Notes: generated by a model from the letters alone, not told the origin. DNA of 64,000 nt from an uncultured Vampirovibrio sp. (GCA_910578465.1 CAJTPW010000001.1:623851-687850); one strand, 5' to 3'. Shown: positions 17,366 through 26,799, counted from the stretch's first letter. Numbers and translations: made by a program.

Positions 17366-19810
17366 TTATTTTTTTTCGATAACTATTTTGTCTTCATCCA
17401 TCTTCATTACAAGAGTATCATTTGCCTGATATTTTCCTGTAAGAATTTCTTCTGCCAGAACGTCTTCGATTTTTTTCTGGATAACACGTCTTAAAGGTCT
17501 CGCGCCATAGGCTTCATTATACCCTTCTTTTGCAAGATAATCTTTAACATCATTTCCCACTTCGATTTTAAGTTCTCTTTCATCAAGACGTTTAAAGAGG
17601 TCTTTGAGCATTAAATCAACAATCTCTCTTATTTCATCCTGACTTAAGTGTGCAAAGACGATAATATCATCAATACGGTTTAAAAATTCGGGCCTGAAGG
17701 ATTTTTTCATTTCCTCCATAACCGTATCTTTAAGTTTTTCGTATTTATCCTTCTTTGAATCTTGAGAAACCGAGAAACCAAGCTTTTGGGTTGATGTTAT
17801 CATACTGGCACCAACGTTTGATGTCATTATGATAATTGTATTTTTGAAATTAACCAAACGTCCTTTAGAATCGGTTAAACGTCCGTCATCAAGAATTTGA
17901 AGCATTATGTTGAATACATCGGGATGTGCTTTTTCAATTTCGTCAAACAGCACAACAGAGTACGGTTTTTTCCTGATAATTTCGGTCATATGTCCGCCGT
18001 CATCGTAGCCCACATACCCCGGAGGAGAGCCGATAAGCTTTGATGTTGTGTGTTTTTCCATAAATTCGGACATATCAATTCTTACAATATTGTCTTCAGA
18101 TCCAAATACAGCTTCAGCAAGAGCTTTTGCAAGCTCGGTTTTGCCGACCCCTGTTGGACCTGAGAATATAAAGCTTCCTATTGGTCTGTTTGGAGATTTT
18201 AGTCCTACCCTTGCACGTCTGATAGCTTTTGAAAGTGCAACAACGGCTTCATTTTGACCGATTACTCTTGCATGAAGTGTTTCTTCAAGTTTGAGAAGTC
18301 TTTCTGATTCGCCTTCGGTTATTTTTGTAACAGGGATACCCGTAATTGTTGAAACAACGGCCGCAACTTCATCAACCCCAACGGTCGGTTTATTTGCATC
18401 CTGTGTGTTTTTCCAGGCATCTTGATATTCTCGAATCTTGTCTTTAATTTGTGCTTCAAGGTCGCGTAAATCGGAAGCTTTTTCAAACTCCTGATTTCTG
18501 ATTGCATCTTCTTTTTCTTTAATCGTTGCCTTAAGCTCTTTTTCAAGCTCTTTTCCTTCAGGAGGCAGACTTGAAACGTTCAAGCGAACTTTTGAAGCAG
18601 CTTCATCAATTAGGTCGATTGCCTTATCGGGCAGAAATCTTTCTGTGATAAATTTGCTTGAAAGTTCCGTTGCTGCAACAATTGCTTCATCGGATATAAA
18701 GAGTTTGTGGTGATCTTCATATTTAGATTTTAAGCCTTTGATAATTTGAATGGTTTCATCAATTGAGGGCTGTTCCACAAGAACCATTTGAAAACGTCTT
18801 TCAAGAGCTGAATCCTTTTCGATGTGTTTTCTGTATTCATCAAGCGTAGTTGCACCAATTACCTGAATTTCACCGCGGCTCAAGGCGGGTTTTAGAATAT
18901 TTGCAGCATCAATTGCGCCTTCTGCTGCACCTGCACCTATAAGTGTGTGCATTTCATCGATTACAAGAATAACATTTCCTGCCTGACGGATTTCATCCAT
19001 AATCTTTTTAAGGCGTTCTTCAAATTCGCCTCTATATTTTGTCCCTGCAACAAGAAGGCCCATATCAAGCTGGATAATCTTTTTGTTTTCAAGAATATCA
19101 GGAACTTCACAATCAATAATTTTCATTGCTAAGCCTTGCGCAATGGCAGTTTTGCCGACACCGGGCTCCCCTATAAGTATAGGGTTATTCTTTGTGCGTC
19201 GTGCCAGAATTTGAATTACTCTTTCAATCTCTTTTTCGCGGCCTACAACGGGGTCAAGTCTTTGCTCCTGAGCGGCAAGAGTCAAATCTGTACCGAACTC
19301 ATCAAGGCTCGGTGTCTTAGCTTTAGACTGCGGAGCGCCTGTTGTTGTTGTCTGTTGGCCGCCCTGGCTCGTTCTTGATTCACCAAGAAGTTTTATAACA
19401 TTACTTCTGCATTTATTTAAATCCACGCCAAGGTTTTCAAGAACTTTTGCCGCAACTCCTTCGCCTTCGCGGATAAGCCCCAGAAGAAGATGTTCCGTGC
19501 CGATATAGTTGTGTCCGAGTTGTCTGGCTTCATCCCATGACAGTTCGAGAACCTTTTTAGCTCTCGGTGTAAAAGGGATTTCGACAGCGACAAACCCTGA
19601 GCCTCTGCCTATTATTTTTTCAACCTGTGCGCGAGCGTCTTTAATATTTACGCCCATAGATTTTAAAGTTTTTGCGGCAACGCCGGAGCCTTCGCCTATA
19701 AGACCAAGCAATACCTGCTCCGTTCCGACAAAATTATGACCAAGGCGCCTTGCTTCTTCTTGAGCAAGCATTATTACCCTGATTGCCTTTTCGGTAAATC
19801 TTTCAAACAT
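17366..19810 (-). CDS. clpC: ATP-dependent Clp protease ATP-binding subunit ClpC
   Basis: An 814-residue Hsp100 unfoldase that feeds proteins to ClpP in the cytoplasm. The N-domain has two Clp_N repeats (about 3-75 and 78-145). AAA-1 contains Walker A GEPGVGKT and Walker B VILVIDEMHTL. A UVR-like middle segment (EFEKASDLRD) distinguishes ClpC from ClpB. AAA-2 contains GPTGVGKTE and DEIEKAHPDVF. A KLGF sequence in the expected region is a candidate ClpP-docking loop. Length and domain order are standard. AAGGAAG precedes the ATG. The gene is transcribed alone, and the mcsA/mcsB/ctsR partners of Gram-positive operons are absent. Confidence 0.97.
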   Translation of the reverse strand: MFERFTEKAIRVIMLAQEEARRLGHNFVGTEQVLLGLIGEGSGVAAKTLKSMGVNIKDARAQVEKIIGRGSGFVAVEIPFTPRAKKVLELSWDEARQLGHNYIGTEHLLLGLIREGEGVAAKVLENLGVDLNKCRSNVIKLLGESRTSQGGQQTTTTGAPQSKAKTPSLDEFGTDLTLAAQEQRLDPVVGREKEIERVIQILARRTKNNPILIGEPGVGKTAIAQGLAMKIIDCEVPDILENKKIIQLDMGLLVAGTKYRGEFEERLKKIMDEIRQAGNVILVIDEMHTLIGAGAAEGAIDAANILKPALSRGEIQVIGATTLDEYRKHIEKDSALERRFQMVLVEQPSIDETIQIIKGLKSKYEDHHKLFISDEAIVAATELSSKFITERFLPDKAIDLIDEAASKVRLNVSSLPPEGKELEKELKATIKEKEDAIRNQEFEKASDLRDLEAQIKDKIREYQDAWKNTQDANKPTVGVDEVAAVVSTITGIPVTKITEGESERLLKLEETLHARVIGQNEAVVALSKAIRRARVGLKSPNRPIGSFIFSGPTGVGKTELAKALAEAVFGSEDNIVRIDMSEFMEKHTTSKLIGSPPGYVGYDDGGHMTEIIRKKPYSVVLFDEIEKAHPDVFNIMLQILDDGRLTDSKGRLVNFKNTIIIMTSNVGASMITSTQKLGFSVSQDSKKDKYEKLKDTVMEEMKKSFRPEFLNRIDDIIVFAHLSQDEIREIVDLMLKDLFKRLDERELKIEVGNDVKDYLAKEGYNEAYGARPLRRVIQKKIEDVLAEEILTGKYQANDTLVMKMDEDKIVIEKK

Positions 19811-19920
19811 TATAAACTTCCTTAAAATCGGATTACTAATTCGTTAATTTAAGTTTATCACCAACAAATTTTTTCTCAAATAAATTTAAGCTAATTCTTT
19901 TGGTCAAATATTTGAATCCA

Positions 19921-19946
19921 AAAACTGCGGGGTTTCCCGCAGTAAA
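19921..19946 (-). terminator. terminator of rpiB
   Basis: CTGCGGG (19925-19931) pairs with CCCGCAG (19936-19942). On the minus strand a T-run follows, just after the rpiB stop. Confidence 0.75.
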
Positions 19947-19947
19947 A

Positions 19948-20382
19948 TTACTCAATCATATCAATACGTTTTTTGTGTCTTCCGCCTTCAAAACCTGTTT
20001 TAAGCCAGATATCAACAATATCAAGTGCCAGATAATCACCTATAACACGTTCGCCAAGGCAAAGTACGTTTGAATTATTGTGCGCTCTTGAAACACGTGC
20101 GGAATATGTATTTTCAATTGATACGGCTCTGATACCTTTTGTTTTGTTTGCAGTAACGCTCATACCGAGCCCTGTTCCGCAAACAAGAATTCCTCTGTCA
20201 AATTCGCCTGAAGCAACCGCTTTTGAGACTTCTTTTGCAACTTCCGGGTAATCACTTGCTTCTTTTATAAATATACCGAAATCTTTGTGCTCAATATGGT
20301 GAACTTCCATATATTCCTTAATTTTTTCTTTAAGGTGAAAACCGCCATGGTCGCAACCGATTGCTACTTTTAAATTTTCCAT
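19948..20382 (-). CDS. rpiB: ribose-5-phosphate isomerase B
   Basis: A 144-residue cytosolic enzyme interconverting ribose-5-phosphate and ribulose-5-phosphate in the pentose-phosphate pathway. It shows the RpiB/LacAB signatures GCDHGGFHLK (9-18), DYPEVAKEVS, CGTGLGMSVTANK with the active-site Cys, and RAHNNSNVLCLGERVIG. The length is normal for RpiB. AAGGAG precedes the ATG. A terminator follows, and clpC is the next gene downstream, so it is probably monocistronic. Confidence 0.95.
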   Translation of the reverse strand: MENLKVAIGCDHGGFHLKEKIKEYMEVHHIEHKDFGIFIKEASDYPEVAKEVSKAVASGEFDRGILVCGTGLGMSVTANKTKGIRAVSIENTYSARVSRAHNNSNVLCLGERVIGDYLALDIVDIWLKTGFEGGRHKKRIDMIE

Positions 20383-20502
20383 TAAAATCTCCTTGTTTTA
20401 GCTTATTTGTAAATTATACAAATTTTTTCAAGGAGTGTAAACACTATTAAAATATTTTAAGGCGCATTTGAATAAGCTTATCTCTATTTTTGGATATTAA
20501 AT

Positions 20503-20527
20503 AAAAAACCCGATTTCTCGGGTTTTA
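20503..20527 (-). terminator. terminator of the coiled-coil gene at 20551
   Basis: AAAACCCGA and TCGGGTTTT form a 9-bp stem with a 4-nt loop, followed on the minus strand by T-rich sequence. Confidence 0.75.
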
Positions 20528-20550
20528 ATGAAGAATAAACTTTTTATTTA

Positions 20551-22350
20551 TTAAGCTGCTACATTGATGTCTTTTCTGTACGGATCTTTATTTACACCAT
20601 CATCAGCTCTTAATGCTCTTTGATATAATGCTTCCATAGCTTTAATGCTTACCTGTTTTGCGCTGTCAGCATCTGAATTGTTGAATTTGCTTGTTAAGTT
20701 TAAAAATTCTGTTCTGAATTCATCAACTGTACTTTCATCATTGTTTTCACCAAGCTTGTGCTCTGCATTGTTGATTGCATCTTCGGTTTTATGTTTGTTT
20801 TCCTGGAATTGGATATTTGCACTTTTCCCTGCTGCTTCATCAAGAGACACTGCAGTTCTTAATGTTGTCATCATAGCGCCTGCATTGTTTGTCATCTCAT
20901 TGAGTTCATCTGTTCCGATTGTATAACCGTTGCTGATTCCGTTAAGCTTTTCGCCGCTTAATTTCAAAAATGAGCTTACTTCAAGGTTTTCAACATCGTT
21001 TGCCTGATAATAGCTGTTTAGTGCACTGTATGTTGAAATGAAATTGTCTACGGCTTTGGAATTTTTTTGCATATCCTTTTTGCTTGTAATAATTGCACCT
21101 TTGCCGATAACTTTTGTGCTGGTTGCCTTGATTACATCTTGTACGATTGCTGTTTCAATTACTTCATCAAGTTTGTCTGCCGTTAATTCCTGGAAAGTTT
21201 CAACATCCAAGCCAAGACCGAAACCAAGGTCTTCATAAGTTACAAGTGCTTCAATCGCATCAAGTCTTTTTGCTGCTTCTTCCGGAGCGAAACCTGATTC
21301 TTCATACGCAGGTTGGAAAACTTCGGCGTTAAATTCACCTGTTGTCGGGTCTTGAGCTGCAATGCCGTCGCCAACTGCTTCCATAGTATCAACAGATACT
21401 TCACCGTTAGTAAGAATATCACCTAAGACTGCTGTTGCACCGTCAATTTGTTCCTGGCTGGGTTCTTCTGTAGTAGTTTCAGCAGGTGCAGCAGTTTCGG
21501 TTGTTGCAGCTTCATTTTGTGCTTGTTTTTCAGCTTCAGCTTTTTCGGCTGCTTCTGCCGCATAAGCTGCTTCAATTGCTTGTTCAAGCTGTTCTTTTGT
21601 TATTAAGCCCTGTTGATATTGTTCTTGAATTTCTTTTAAAGCTGCTTCCTGATTTGCTTTTATTTGTTCGTTATCTTCTTTGAATTCTGTTACACGGTCA
21701 ATTCTTTCGTTGTTTTCATCAATTGTGCCGCCGTTTTCTGTAATTTGTTGTCTTCTTTCGTTATTAGCTTCTTGAAGCTCCTTCTTTTCTGCTTCTAATG
21801 CTGCCAGTTCGCTTCTAAGAGCATTAACATCAACTCCGTTACCGAAAATTCCTTTAACACCGTTAATTAAACCGCCTACAAAACCGCTGTTTTCTTTGAT
21901 AAGATTGTTTAATTCGTTAATTCTGCCGTTAATCTGGCTGATACGACCGTTTGCGGTTCTGATTTGTTCGTTTAACTGTTTGTTTTCAGCTTTAAGAGTT
22001 TCATTTGTTTCATTTAAAGAAGTGATTAAATTTTCTTGGTTTTCAATTCTTGCTTCACAGTTTTCAATTGCTGTCTGTGTTGAAGCTTCGCTTTCTTTAA
22101 GCTGATCGTTATTGCCTTCAACAGCAGCTTTTTGTGCTGATAACTCAGCTGATGAAGTGCCTGTGCTCGGTGTAAATGTGTCGCCGCCTGTAGTTGCAAC
22201 TGTATCTGTTGTAGTTGTTGCAGTTTCGCTTCCGCCAAATAAAGGTTCTTCCACAGGTGTTTGCTGGGCAGCAGGTGCGCTTTGTGCACCGCCTGCAGGC
22301 ACTTGTGTCGTTTGAGGAATTATTTTATTGTTGATTGCATCTGTTGACAC
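20551..22350 (-). CDS. acidic coiled-coil protein of unknown function
   Basis: A 599-residue protein without signal peptide or membrane segment. Residues 1-75 are Pro/Thr/Gln/Ala-rich and probably disordered. Residues of about 80-290 form a strong coiled coil (repeated E-N-x-x-L and N-x-R-I heptads) with a short break (SGFVGGLINGVKGIFG). An acidic Ala/Thr linker (about 280-310) leads to a helical C-terminal half with no known domain. Translation starts at GTG 22350 behind GGAG. A TGTAAA direct-repeat box lies 68-95 bp upstream, as in four other genes of the window. The role is likely structural or as an exported matrix protein, but this is only an inference. Confidence 0.65.
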   Translation of the reverse strand: MSTDAINNKIIPQTTQVPAGGAQSAPAAQQTPVEEPLFGGSETATTTTDTVATTGGDTFTPSTGTSSAELSAQKAAVEGNNDQLKESEASTQTAIENCEARIENQENLITSLNETNETLKAENKQLNEQIRTANGRISQINGRINELNNLIKENSGFVGGLINGVKGIFGNGVDVNALRSELAALEAEKKELQEANNERRQQITENGGTIDENNERIDRVTEFKEDNEQIKANQEAALKEIQEQYQQGLITKEQLEQAIEAAYAAEAAEKAEAEKQAQNEAATTETAAPAETTTEEPSQEQIDGATAVLGDILTNGEVSVDTMEAVGDGIAAQDPTTGEFNAEVFQPAYEESGFAPEEAAKRLDAIEALVTYEDLGFGLGLDVETFQELTADKLDEVIETAIVQDVIKATSTKVIGKGAIITSKKDMQKNSKAVDNFISTYSALNSYYQANDVENLEVSSFLKLSGEKLNGISNGYTIGTDELNEMTNNAGAMMTTLRTAVSLDEAAGKSANIQFQENKHKTEDAINNAEHKLGENNDESTVDEFRTEFLNLTSKFNNSDADSAKQVSIKAMEALYQRALRADDGVNKDPYRKDINVAA

Positions 22351-22417
22351 TTTTGGTTGCTCCTGTTTTTTTACCTTTCATATATATAAAGTATATAAGA
22401 ATTATCCAATTTCAATT

Positions 22418-22445
22418 TTTACAAAATCTGTTACATAACTTTACA
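22418..22445 (-). promoter_or_regulatory. TGTAAA direct-repeat box (three half-sites)
   Basis: On the minus strand TGTAAA (22445-22440) and TGTAAC (22435-22430) have a 10-bp period, and a third TGTAAA (22423-22418) follows 12 bp later. The box is upstream of the GTG start at 22350. Confidence 0.5.
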
Positions 22446-22480
22446 AAAATTTGAAAATACTTACAGCTGGCAGGTTTCAT

Positions 22481-22512
22481 AAAAAACAGGTGCTGTTTAA
22501 AACACCTGTTTG
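22481..22512 (-). terminator. terminator of the gene at 22540
   Basis: AAACAGGTG (22484-22492) pairs with CACCTGTTT (22503-22511), followed on the minus strand by a T-run. Confidence 0.75.
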
Positions 22513-22539
22513 AAAAATATTTATTTAATATTATATATT

Positions 22540-22917
22540 TTATTCCTGTGGATTTTTCTTATCAAAGAAATTATTTGCAAGTTCTTCAAATTGAGCCATT
22601 AATTCTTCTCTATCGTCACCTTTATTTTCACTGTCATCTTGTTTTGGTTCGTTTTCTGTTGTTTTGTTTGTTGGATTTATATCTTCGCTTTTGCCCTGCT
22701 CACTGAATTCCGATATATCCAAACTTTCGGTATCATCTACCAGAGAATTTGTATCAAGCATTGTGCTTTCATCGCTTTTTTGAATGGCGGATGCGCCTTG
22801 GGCTTCTTGTATTTCTTTTTGTTTATCATTTTGATTAATTTTCTCAGGAGCATTAATACTTCCTGCTTTTCCTGCTCCCTGATTAAAAGATAAATCAAAA
22901 GGGTTAATTCTGTTCAT
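22540..22917 (-). CDS. small acidic disordered protein
   Basis: A 125-residue, highly acidic protein rich in Asn, Asp, Glu, Ser and Gln. It begins MNRINPFDLSFNQG, which loosely resembles the SFNG tag of the gene at 9746 but has an extra Gln, so it is not counted as tagged. The only likely ordered part is a C-terminal helix (EELMAQFEELANNFF). No family is recognised. AAGGA lies upstream of the ATG. It has its own TGTAAA box (23001-23016) and its own terminator, between two larger proteins of the same general type. Confidence 0.55.
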   Translation of the reverse strand: MNRINPFDLSFNQGAGKAGSINAPEKINQNDKQKEIQEAQGASAIQKSDESTMLDTNSLVDDTESLDISEFSEQGKSEDINPTNKTTENEPKQDDSENKGDDREELMAQFEELANNFFDKKNPQE

Positions 22918-23000
22918 TGTTTGCCACTTTTCCTTATTATTTTTCCACTTTATATATATCGGGTGATTATTCTTTTTTCTTAAGGTTTTAAGACTTGTTG

Positions 23001-23016
23001 TTTACAAAAATTCACA
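23001..23016 (-). promoter_or_regulatory. TGTGAA-N4-TGTAAA direct-repeat box
   Basis: On the minus strand TGTGAA (23016-23011) and TGTAAA (23006-23001) have a 10-bp period, 84-99 bp before the ATG at 22917. A TATAAA lies about 46 bp further on, near the spacing seen at 9746. Confidence 0.5.
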
Positions 23017-23017
23017 A

Positions 23018-23048
23018 CAAAAAGCAGGGCTTTTACACCCTGCTTTTT
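23018..23048 (-). terminator. terminator of the gene at 23063
   Basis: AAAAGCAGGG (23020-23029) pairs with CCCTGCTTTT (23038-23047) around an 8-nt loop. T-runs lie on both strands. Confidence 0.8.
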
Positions 23049-23062
23049 TGATTATTTAATCT

Positions 23063-25582
23063 TTAATCGTCTTTGCGTTTTTCTACATCATCACTGTCTT
23101 TTATAGTGGTGGATGTTTGATCCTGAACTATGTTTTCAACGGGTTTATTGTCGCCTCCGCTGCTGCTGCCGCCTGTTATATTGTTAACCGAACCGCCTGA
23201 CGGAGCACTTGGAGGTGGCGGGGGCGCAGGAGTAAAGTTTTCTGCTTGAGCGGGGGGTTCTTCATTTGCTGCAGGAGGTGTGGTGACCACTGTATCCGTT
23301 TCCGTGCTTGATGTACCGTTGCTTGGTGGTGGTGGAGGAGGACAATCGCTCGGTATGGGTTCCGGCTCGGGCCCTGGAGCAGGAGGTTCGCTGCTCGGTA
23401 TGGGTTCTGTAGATGGTGTCGGATCTTCAGGTTCTGTCACAGGCGGTCCGGGGTTAAAGCTCGGTGTGCTGCTTGGAGCACTTGAAGGTGTTGTACTTGG
23501 TTTTGTACTCGGAGTTGATGAGGGTTTGACACTTGGTGTGGTTGATGGTGTGCCTGACGGTTTTGTACTCGGAGTATTGCTCGGAGTATCGGAAGGTTTA
23601 ATACTTGGCGTAGTAGAAGGCGTTTCCGATGGTTTGACACTGGGGGTTGTACTTGGGGTCTCAGAAGGCTTAATGCTAGGAGTGGTTGATGGGGTCGGTT
23701 TAAACGGATCATCCGGAGTTTTGTCATTACTTGTGCTGTTGTTAGAATTTACGGCTTTTGCCGTACCAAAGCGTACATAAGTTTCCGTAACATTGTATTT
23801 TACAGGTGTTCCGTCAGCATTTTTAAAGCGAATATTGCCTTTATCATCATAGAAGTTGATACTTTTTGCAGCATCAAGGTTAACACTGCCATATTTTTCA
23901 AGGAAATCTTCAAGTTTTCCTTTGCCGTCACCGTCAACATCACCAAATTGATTAATTAAATCGGCACGAACTTTTGCAGCTGCATCTTCATTTGAAAGAC
24001 CTTCTTTTTTGGCCGCATCAAGCCCTTCTTGCATTTTTGCGAGCACTGCTTCATCTTTAATTTCATATGCACCGAACATTTGCAAAGTGCCGTTAATTTC
24101 CTGCGAAGCAGCAAATATCGCAGGGTTGTCTTTAATACTGTTCATCATATAGGCTGTTGCCATACCTTGTGCGGCCTCATCTTTTATATTTGAAACCACT
24201 TCGCCCTTGTCGTTTAAAACATTCAAGGCAACGCCCGTTCTCGGGTCTTGGGAATATTTCAATATGTCTTCAAGATTTGCAACACTACCTGCAGTTTCTT
24301 TGCCGTCAAAAGTTGCCGCTAATTCAATTTTACCTGTAGCTTGTCCATCAACGGGCGACAGTGGTGACAACTGATAAACAGCGCTTCCTGTAGTGTACGT
24401 GTATTCTTTACCGTCCTTTGCCGCAATACTGTTTACGAGAACATTATCAGGCAAATGTAAACCTTCAATATTGTTTGCTGCCAGAAGGGCTTCAACACGT
24501 GAATTATCGTTCGAATATTTTACCGCTTCATCTTTTGGAAGGCCGTTTATAAAGGTTTCAATAGCTTTAGCGTTTTTTGGGTCGTTTGCAATTTGAAACG
24601 CTATTGTTTTAAGGGCATTTTCATAGTTTTTATCATTTTTATCAAGACCATATTGCGCTGCAATGGCGTCGCTTACATTGGCATATTGATTTTCGCCTAA
24701 TTCTTGTCCGTTATTCAGGATGTCAACTTTAGAATTTTGGGTGCTGTATTGTTTTTGTGCAACCTGCATATTTTCAGGAACATTGGCAGCGCCCTTCGGT
24801 GTCGGCAGATTGAAATCAGGGGCAATAACCTTAAATGCGGTTTGTTCGCCTTCTTTAAAGAGATTTGTGTTTAAAATTTGATCATAGCTTAAATCCTTAA
24901 TGTTTTTGCCGCCGTTTAACTCGGATATTCTTGCAGCAAGTTCGGGATTAGATTGCAGGTATTCATCCACAAGATTATGCAAAACGCCTTCGGTATCTTT
25001 TAACCCGTTATTTTTAGCTATGTCGTTTAAAGCATAAGCGTTATTAATTAATTCGCTTAATGTTGATCCCTGTTGAGGATTATTGGTTTTATTGACACCG
25101 GGAGCAGTGATTGTTTGTGTTGCACCGTTAGGATTTTTCGGGTCTATCTTTGAAGGGGAAATGGAAATGCTGGCATTAGGGTTTCCGCCGGTCAAATATA
25201 TGTCTTGAATTGCAGTGTAGTCTTCTGCAGTATTGGCTGTTTTGAAGCCTTCTCCAAACTTATCCGCAATTGCATTGATGGCGCTTTTCATACTTGCAAT
25301 TTGTGCTTTTCCAAGGTCTTTGACACCTTTATTTGATAAAAAAGTTTTCACGTCATCATCGTTAATATCAAAGTCGTCAAAATCAACAAGACCGTCTTTT
25401 TCGAACTCCATCATAATATATTCGGCTTCTTTATTGTTTATGCCGTCCGAAAAATCTACTTTGCCCTGAAGTTTGCTTGCTTTAGCCATTTTTTCGAGTT
25501 TTGCGGCGTCAAGTTCCTTCGGGTTGATACTTTTTTTGCCGTCAAAATTCCAGTTCCCTGTTATTTTAAAACCGTCACTCAT
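23063..25582 (-). CDS. large Pro/Ser/Thr-repeat protein with EF-hand-like loops
   Basis: An 839-residue protein of unknown function. The start chosen is the ATG at 25582, which has AAGGAG about 7 nt upstream; a longer in-frame start has no such support. Residues of about 1-610 are acidic and contain loops rich in Asp that resemble calcium sites, such as DVDGDGKGKLEDF. A repeat of TPSTTPSxKPSx units follows. It leads into a long Pro-rich tail containing PIPSDCPPPPPPSN, shared with the protein at the right edge (63001). There is no signal peptide. A TGTAAA box lies 124-139 bp upstream. Export by a non-Sec route or a surface matrix role are possibilities only. Confidence 0.65.
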   Translation of the reverse strand: MSDGFKITGNWNFDGKKSINPKELDAAKLEKMAKASKLQGKVDFSDGINNKEAEYIMMEFEKDGLVDFDDFDINDDDVKTFLSNKGVKDLGKAQIASMKSAINAIADKFGEGFKTANTAEDYTAIQDIYLTGGNPNASISISPSKIDPKNPNGATQTITAPGVNKTNNPQQGSTLSELINNAYALNDIAKNNGLKDTEGVLHNLVDEYLQSNPELAARISELNGGKNIKDLSYDQILNTNLFKEGEQTAFKVIAPDFNLPTPKGAANVPENMQVAQKQYSTQNSKVDILNNGQELGENQYANVSDAIAAQYGLDKNDKNYENALKTIAFQIANDPKNAKAIETFINGLPKDEAVKYSNDNSRVEALLAANNIEGLHLPDNVLVNSIAAKDGKEYTYTTGSAVYQLSPLSPVDGQATGKIELAATFDGKETAGSVANLEDILKYSQDPRTGVALNVLNDKGEVVSNIKDEAAQGMATAYMMNSIKDNPAIFAASQEINGTLQMFGAYEIKDEAVLAKMQEGLDAAKKEGLSNEDAAAKVRADLINQFGDVDGDGKGKLEDFLEKYGSVNLDAAKSINFYDDKGNIRFKNADGTPVKYNVTETYVRFGTAKAVNSNNSTSNDKTPDDPFKPTPSTTPSIKPSETPSTTPSVKPSETPSTTPSIKPSDTPSNTPSTKPSGTPSTTPSVKPSSTPSTKPSTTPSSAPSSTPSFNPGPPVTEPEDPTPSTEPIPSSEPPAPGPEPEPIPSDCPPPPPPSNGTSSTETDTVVTTPPAANEEPPAQAENFTPAPPPPPSAPSGGSVNNITGGSSSGGDNKPVENIVQDQTSTTIKDSDDVEKRKDD
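23516..23695 (-). repeat. five tandem 36-bp units (12-aa TPSTTPSxKPSx)
   Basis: Five consecutive 12-residue units of pattern TPS[T/N]TPS[I/V/T]KPS[E/D/G/S] lie in the coding sequence of the gene at 23063. Further TPS-type copies decay after them. Such linkers resemble extended, possibly glycosylated stalks of surface proteins. Confidence 0.8.
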
Positions 25583-25705
25583 TTCTTGCTCCTTATTCTT
25601 TACTGTAAAACCAAAGGAAAATGCGGTTTTTCCACACCAATATTCCTTCATATAATTTCTTTATCGTTTTCAGGTTTTATATTCTTTAGGAATTTTATAT
25701 ATAAA

Positions 25706-25721
25706 TTTACAAATTTTTACA
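25706..25721 (-). promoter_or_regulatory. TGTAAA-N4-TGTAAA direct-repeat box
   Basis: On the minus strand two exact TGTAAA copies (25721-25716 and 25711-25706) have a 10-bp period, upstream of the ATG at 25582. A TATATA-rich segment follows directly and may hold the -10 box. Confidence 0.5.
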
Positions 25722-25819
25722 AAAAATCTTAAGGCAGCGGCTTGAAATTTTATTCTTGTTTTATCTTTGATTTTGTTATAAATTTAATTTGATACCATTT
25801 TAAATTAGGAGTTATTTTT

Positions 25820-26776
25820 ATGGAAAGAAAACTAGTTGGAACCGGCGAAATGTTTAAAAAAGCGCTTGCCGGCAAGTATGCAATCGGTGCTTACAACGTA
25901 AACAATATGGAAATTTTGCAAGGTATTGCAGAAGCTGCCGAAGAAACTCAATCTCCGATTATTCTTCAAGTTTCAGCAGGTGCAAGAAAATATGCCAACC
26001 AAACTTATTTAATCAAATTGGTTGAAGCTGCTCTTGCTACAACTACGGTGCCTATCGCACTTCACTTGGACCACGGTGCTGATTTTGATATTTGCAAATC
26101 TTGTATCGATGGCGGTTTCTCATCAGTTATGATTGATGGAAGCAGATTCCCGCTTGAAGAAAACATTGCTTTAACAAAAAAAGTTGTTGAATATGCTCAC
26201 GAACGCGGTGTTTCGGTTGAAGCCGAACTCGGTAAATTAGCTGGTGTTGAAGACGATGTTAAAGTTTCTGCAAAAGATTCAACATACACAGACCCTGAAG
26301 AAGCAGCAAGATTTATCAGAGAAACAGGCTGTGATTCATTGGCTGTTGCAATCGGTACAAGCCACGGCGCTTACAAATTCAAAGGCGAAGCTAAACTTGA
26401 CTTTGAAAGATTGGCTGAAATTAAAAAAGCCGTAAATGAAGTTGCAGGATATGACTTCCCGCTTGTATTGCACGGTTCATCATCAGTTCCAAAAGAATTT
26501 GTTGCAAAATGCAATAAATTTGGCGGAAATCTTCCCGATGCTCAAGGTGTTCCTGAAGATATGCTTGCTTATGCTTCTAAAAACGGTGTTGCAAAAATCA
26601 ATATTGATACAGACTTAAGACTTGCTATGACATCAACAATCAGAGAATTCTTTGTTGAACATCCTGAAAAATTTGACCCAAGAGAATATATGGGCCCCGG
26701 CAGAACTGCTGTTAAAGAAATGGTTATCCATAAAATGAGAGATGTTTTAGGTACGGCAGGACACGCACAAGACTAA
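25820..26776 (+). CDS. fba: class II fructose-bisphosphate aldolase
   Basis: A 318-residue zinc-dependent aldolase that splits fructose-1,6-bisphosphate into two triose phosphates in glycolysis and gluconeogenesis. Signatures are HLDHGAD (82-88) with the catalytic Asp84 and zinc ligand His85, VEAELGKLAG, AIGTSHGAYKF with a zinc-ligand His, and LHGSSSVP. The length and motif order fit the class II enzymes. TTAGGAG precedes the ATG by a good distance. A terminator follows, so it is a single-gene unit. A tagatose-bisphosphate aldolase is a possible alternative name, but central metabolism is more likely. Confidence 0.93.
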   Translation: MERKLVGTGEMFKKALAGKYAIGAYNVNNMEILQGIAEAAEETQSPIILQVSAGARKYANQTYLIKLVEAALATTTVPIALHLDHGADFDICKSCIDGGFSSVMIDGSRFPLEENIALTKKVVEYAHERGVSVEAELGKLAGVEDDVKVSAKDSTYTDPEEAARFIRETGCDSLAVAIGTSHGAYKFKGEAKLDFERLAEIKKAVNEVAGYDFPLVLHGSSSVPKEFVAKCNKFGGNLPDAQGVPEDMLAYASKNGVAKINIDTDLRLAMTSTIREFFVEHPEKFDPREYMGPGRTAVKEMVIHKMRDVLGTAGHAQD

Positions 26777-26799
26777 CGGGTTTTAATTAAAACCTTATT

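Noticed and set aside
22540..22917. Tag-like SFNQG in the small acidic protein
   Set aside because: An extra Gln separates the residues and the protein starts MNRI, so it was not counted with the seven tagged proteins.
23280..23780. Long antisense open frame in the TPS repeat region
   Set aside because: It is the mirror of the Pro/Ser/Thr repeat on the opposite strand; its Gly/Val repeats follow from the codons of the real gene.
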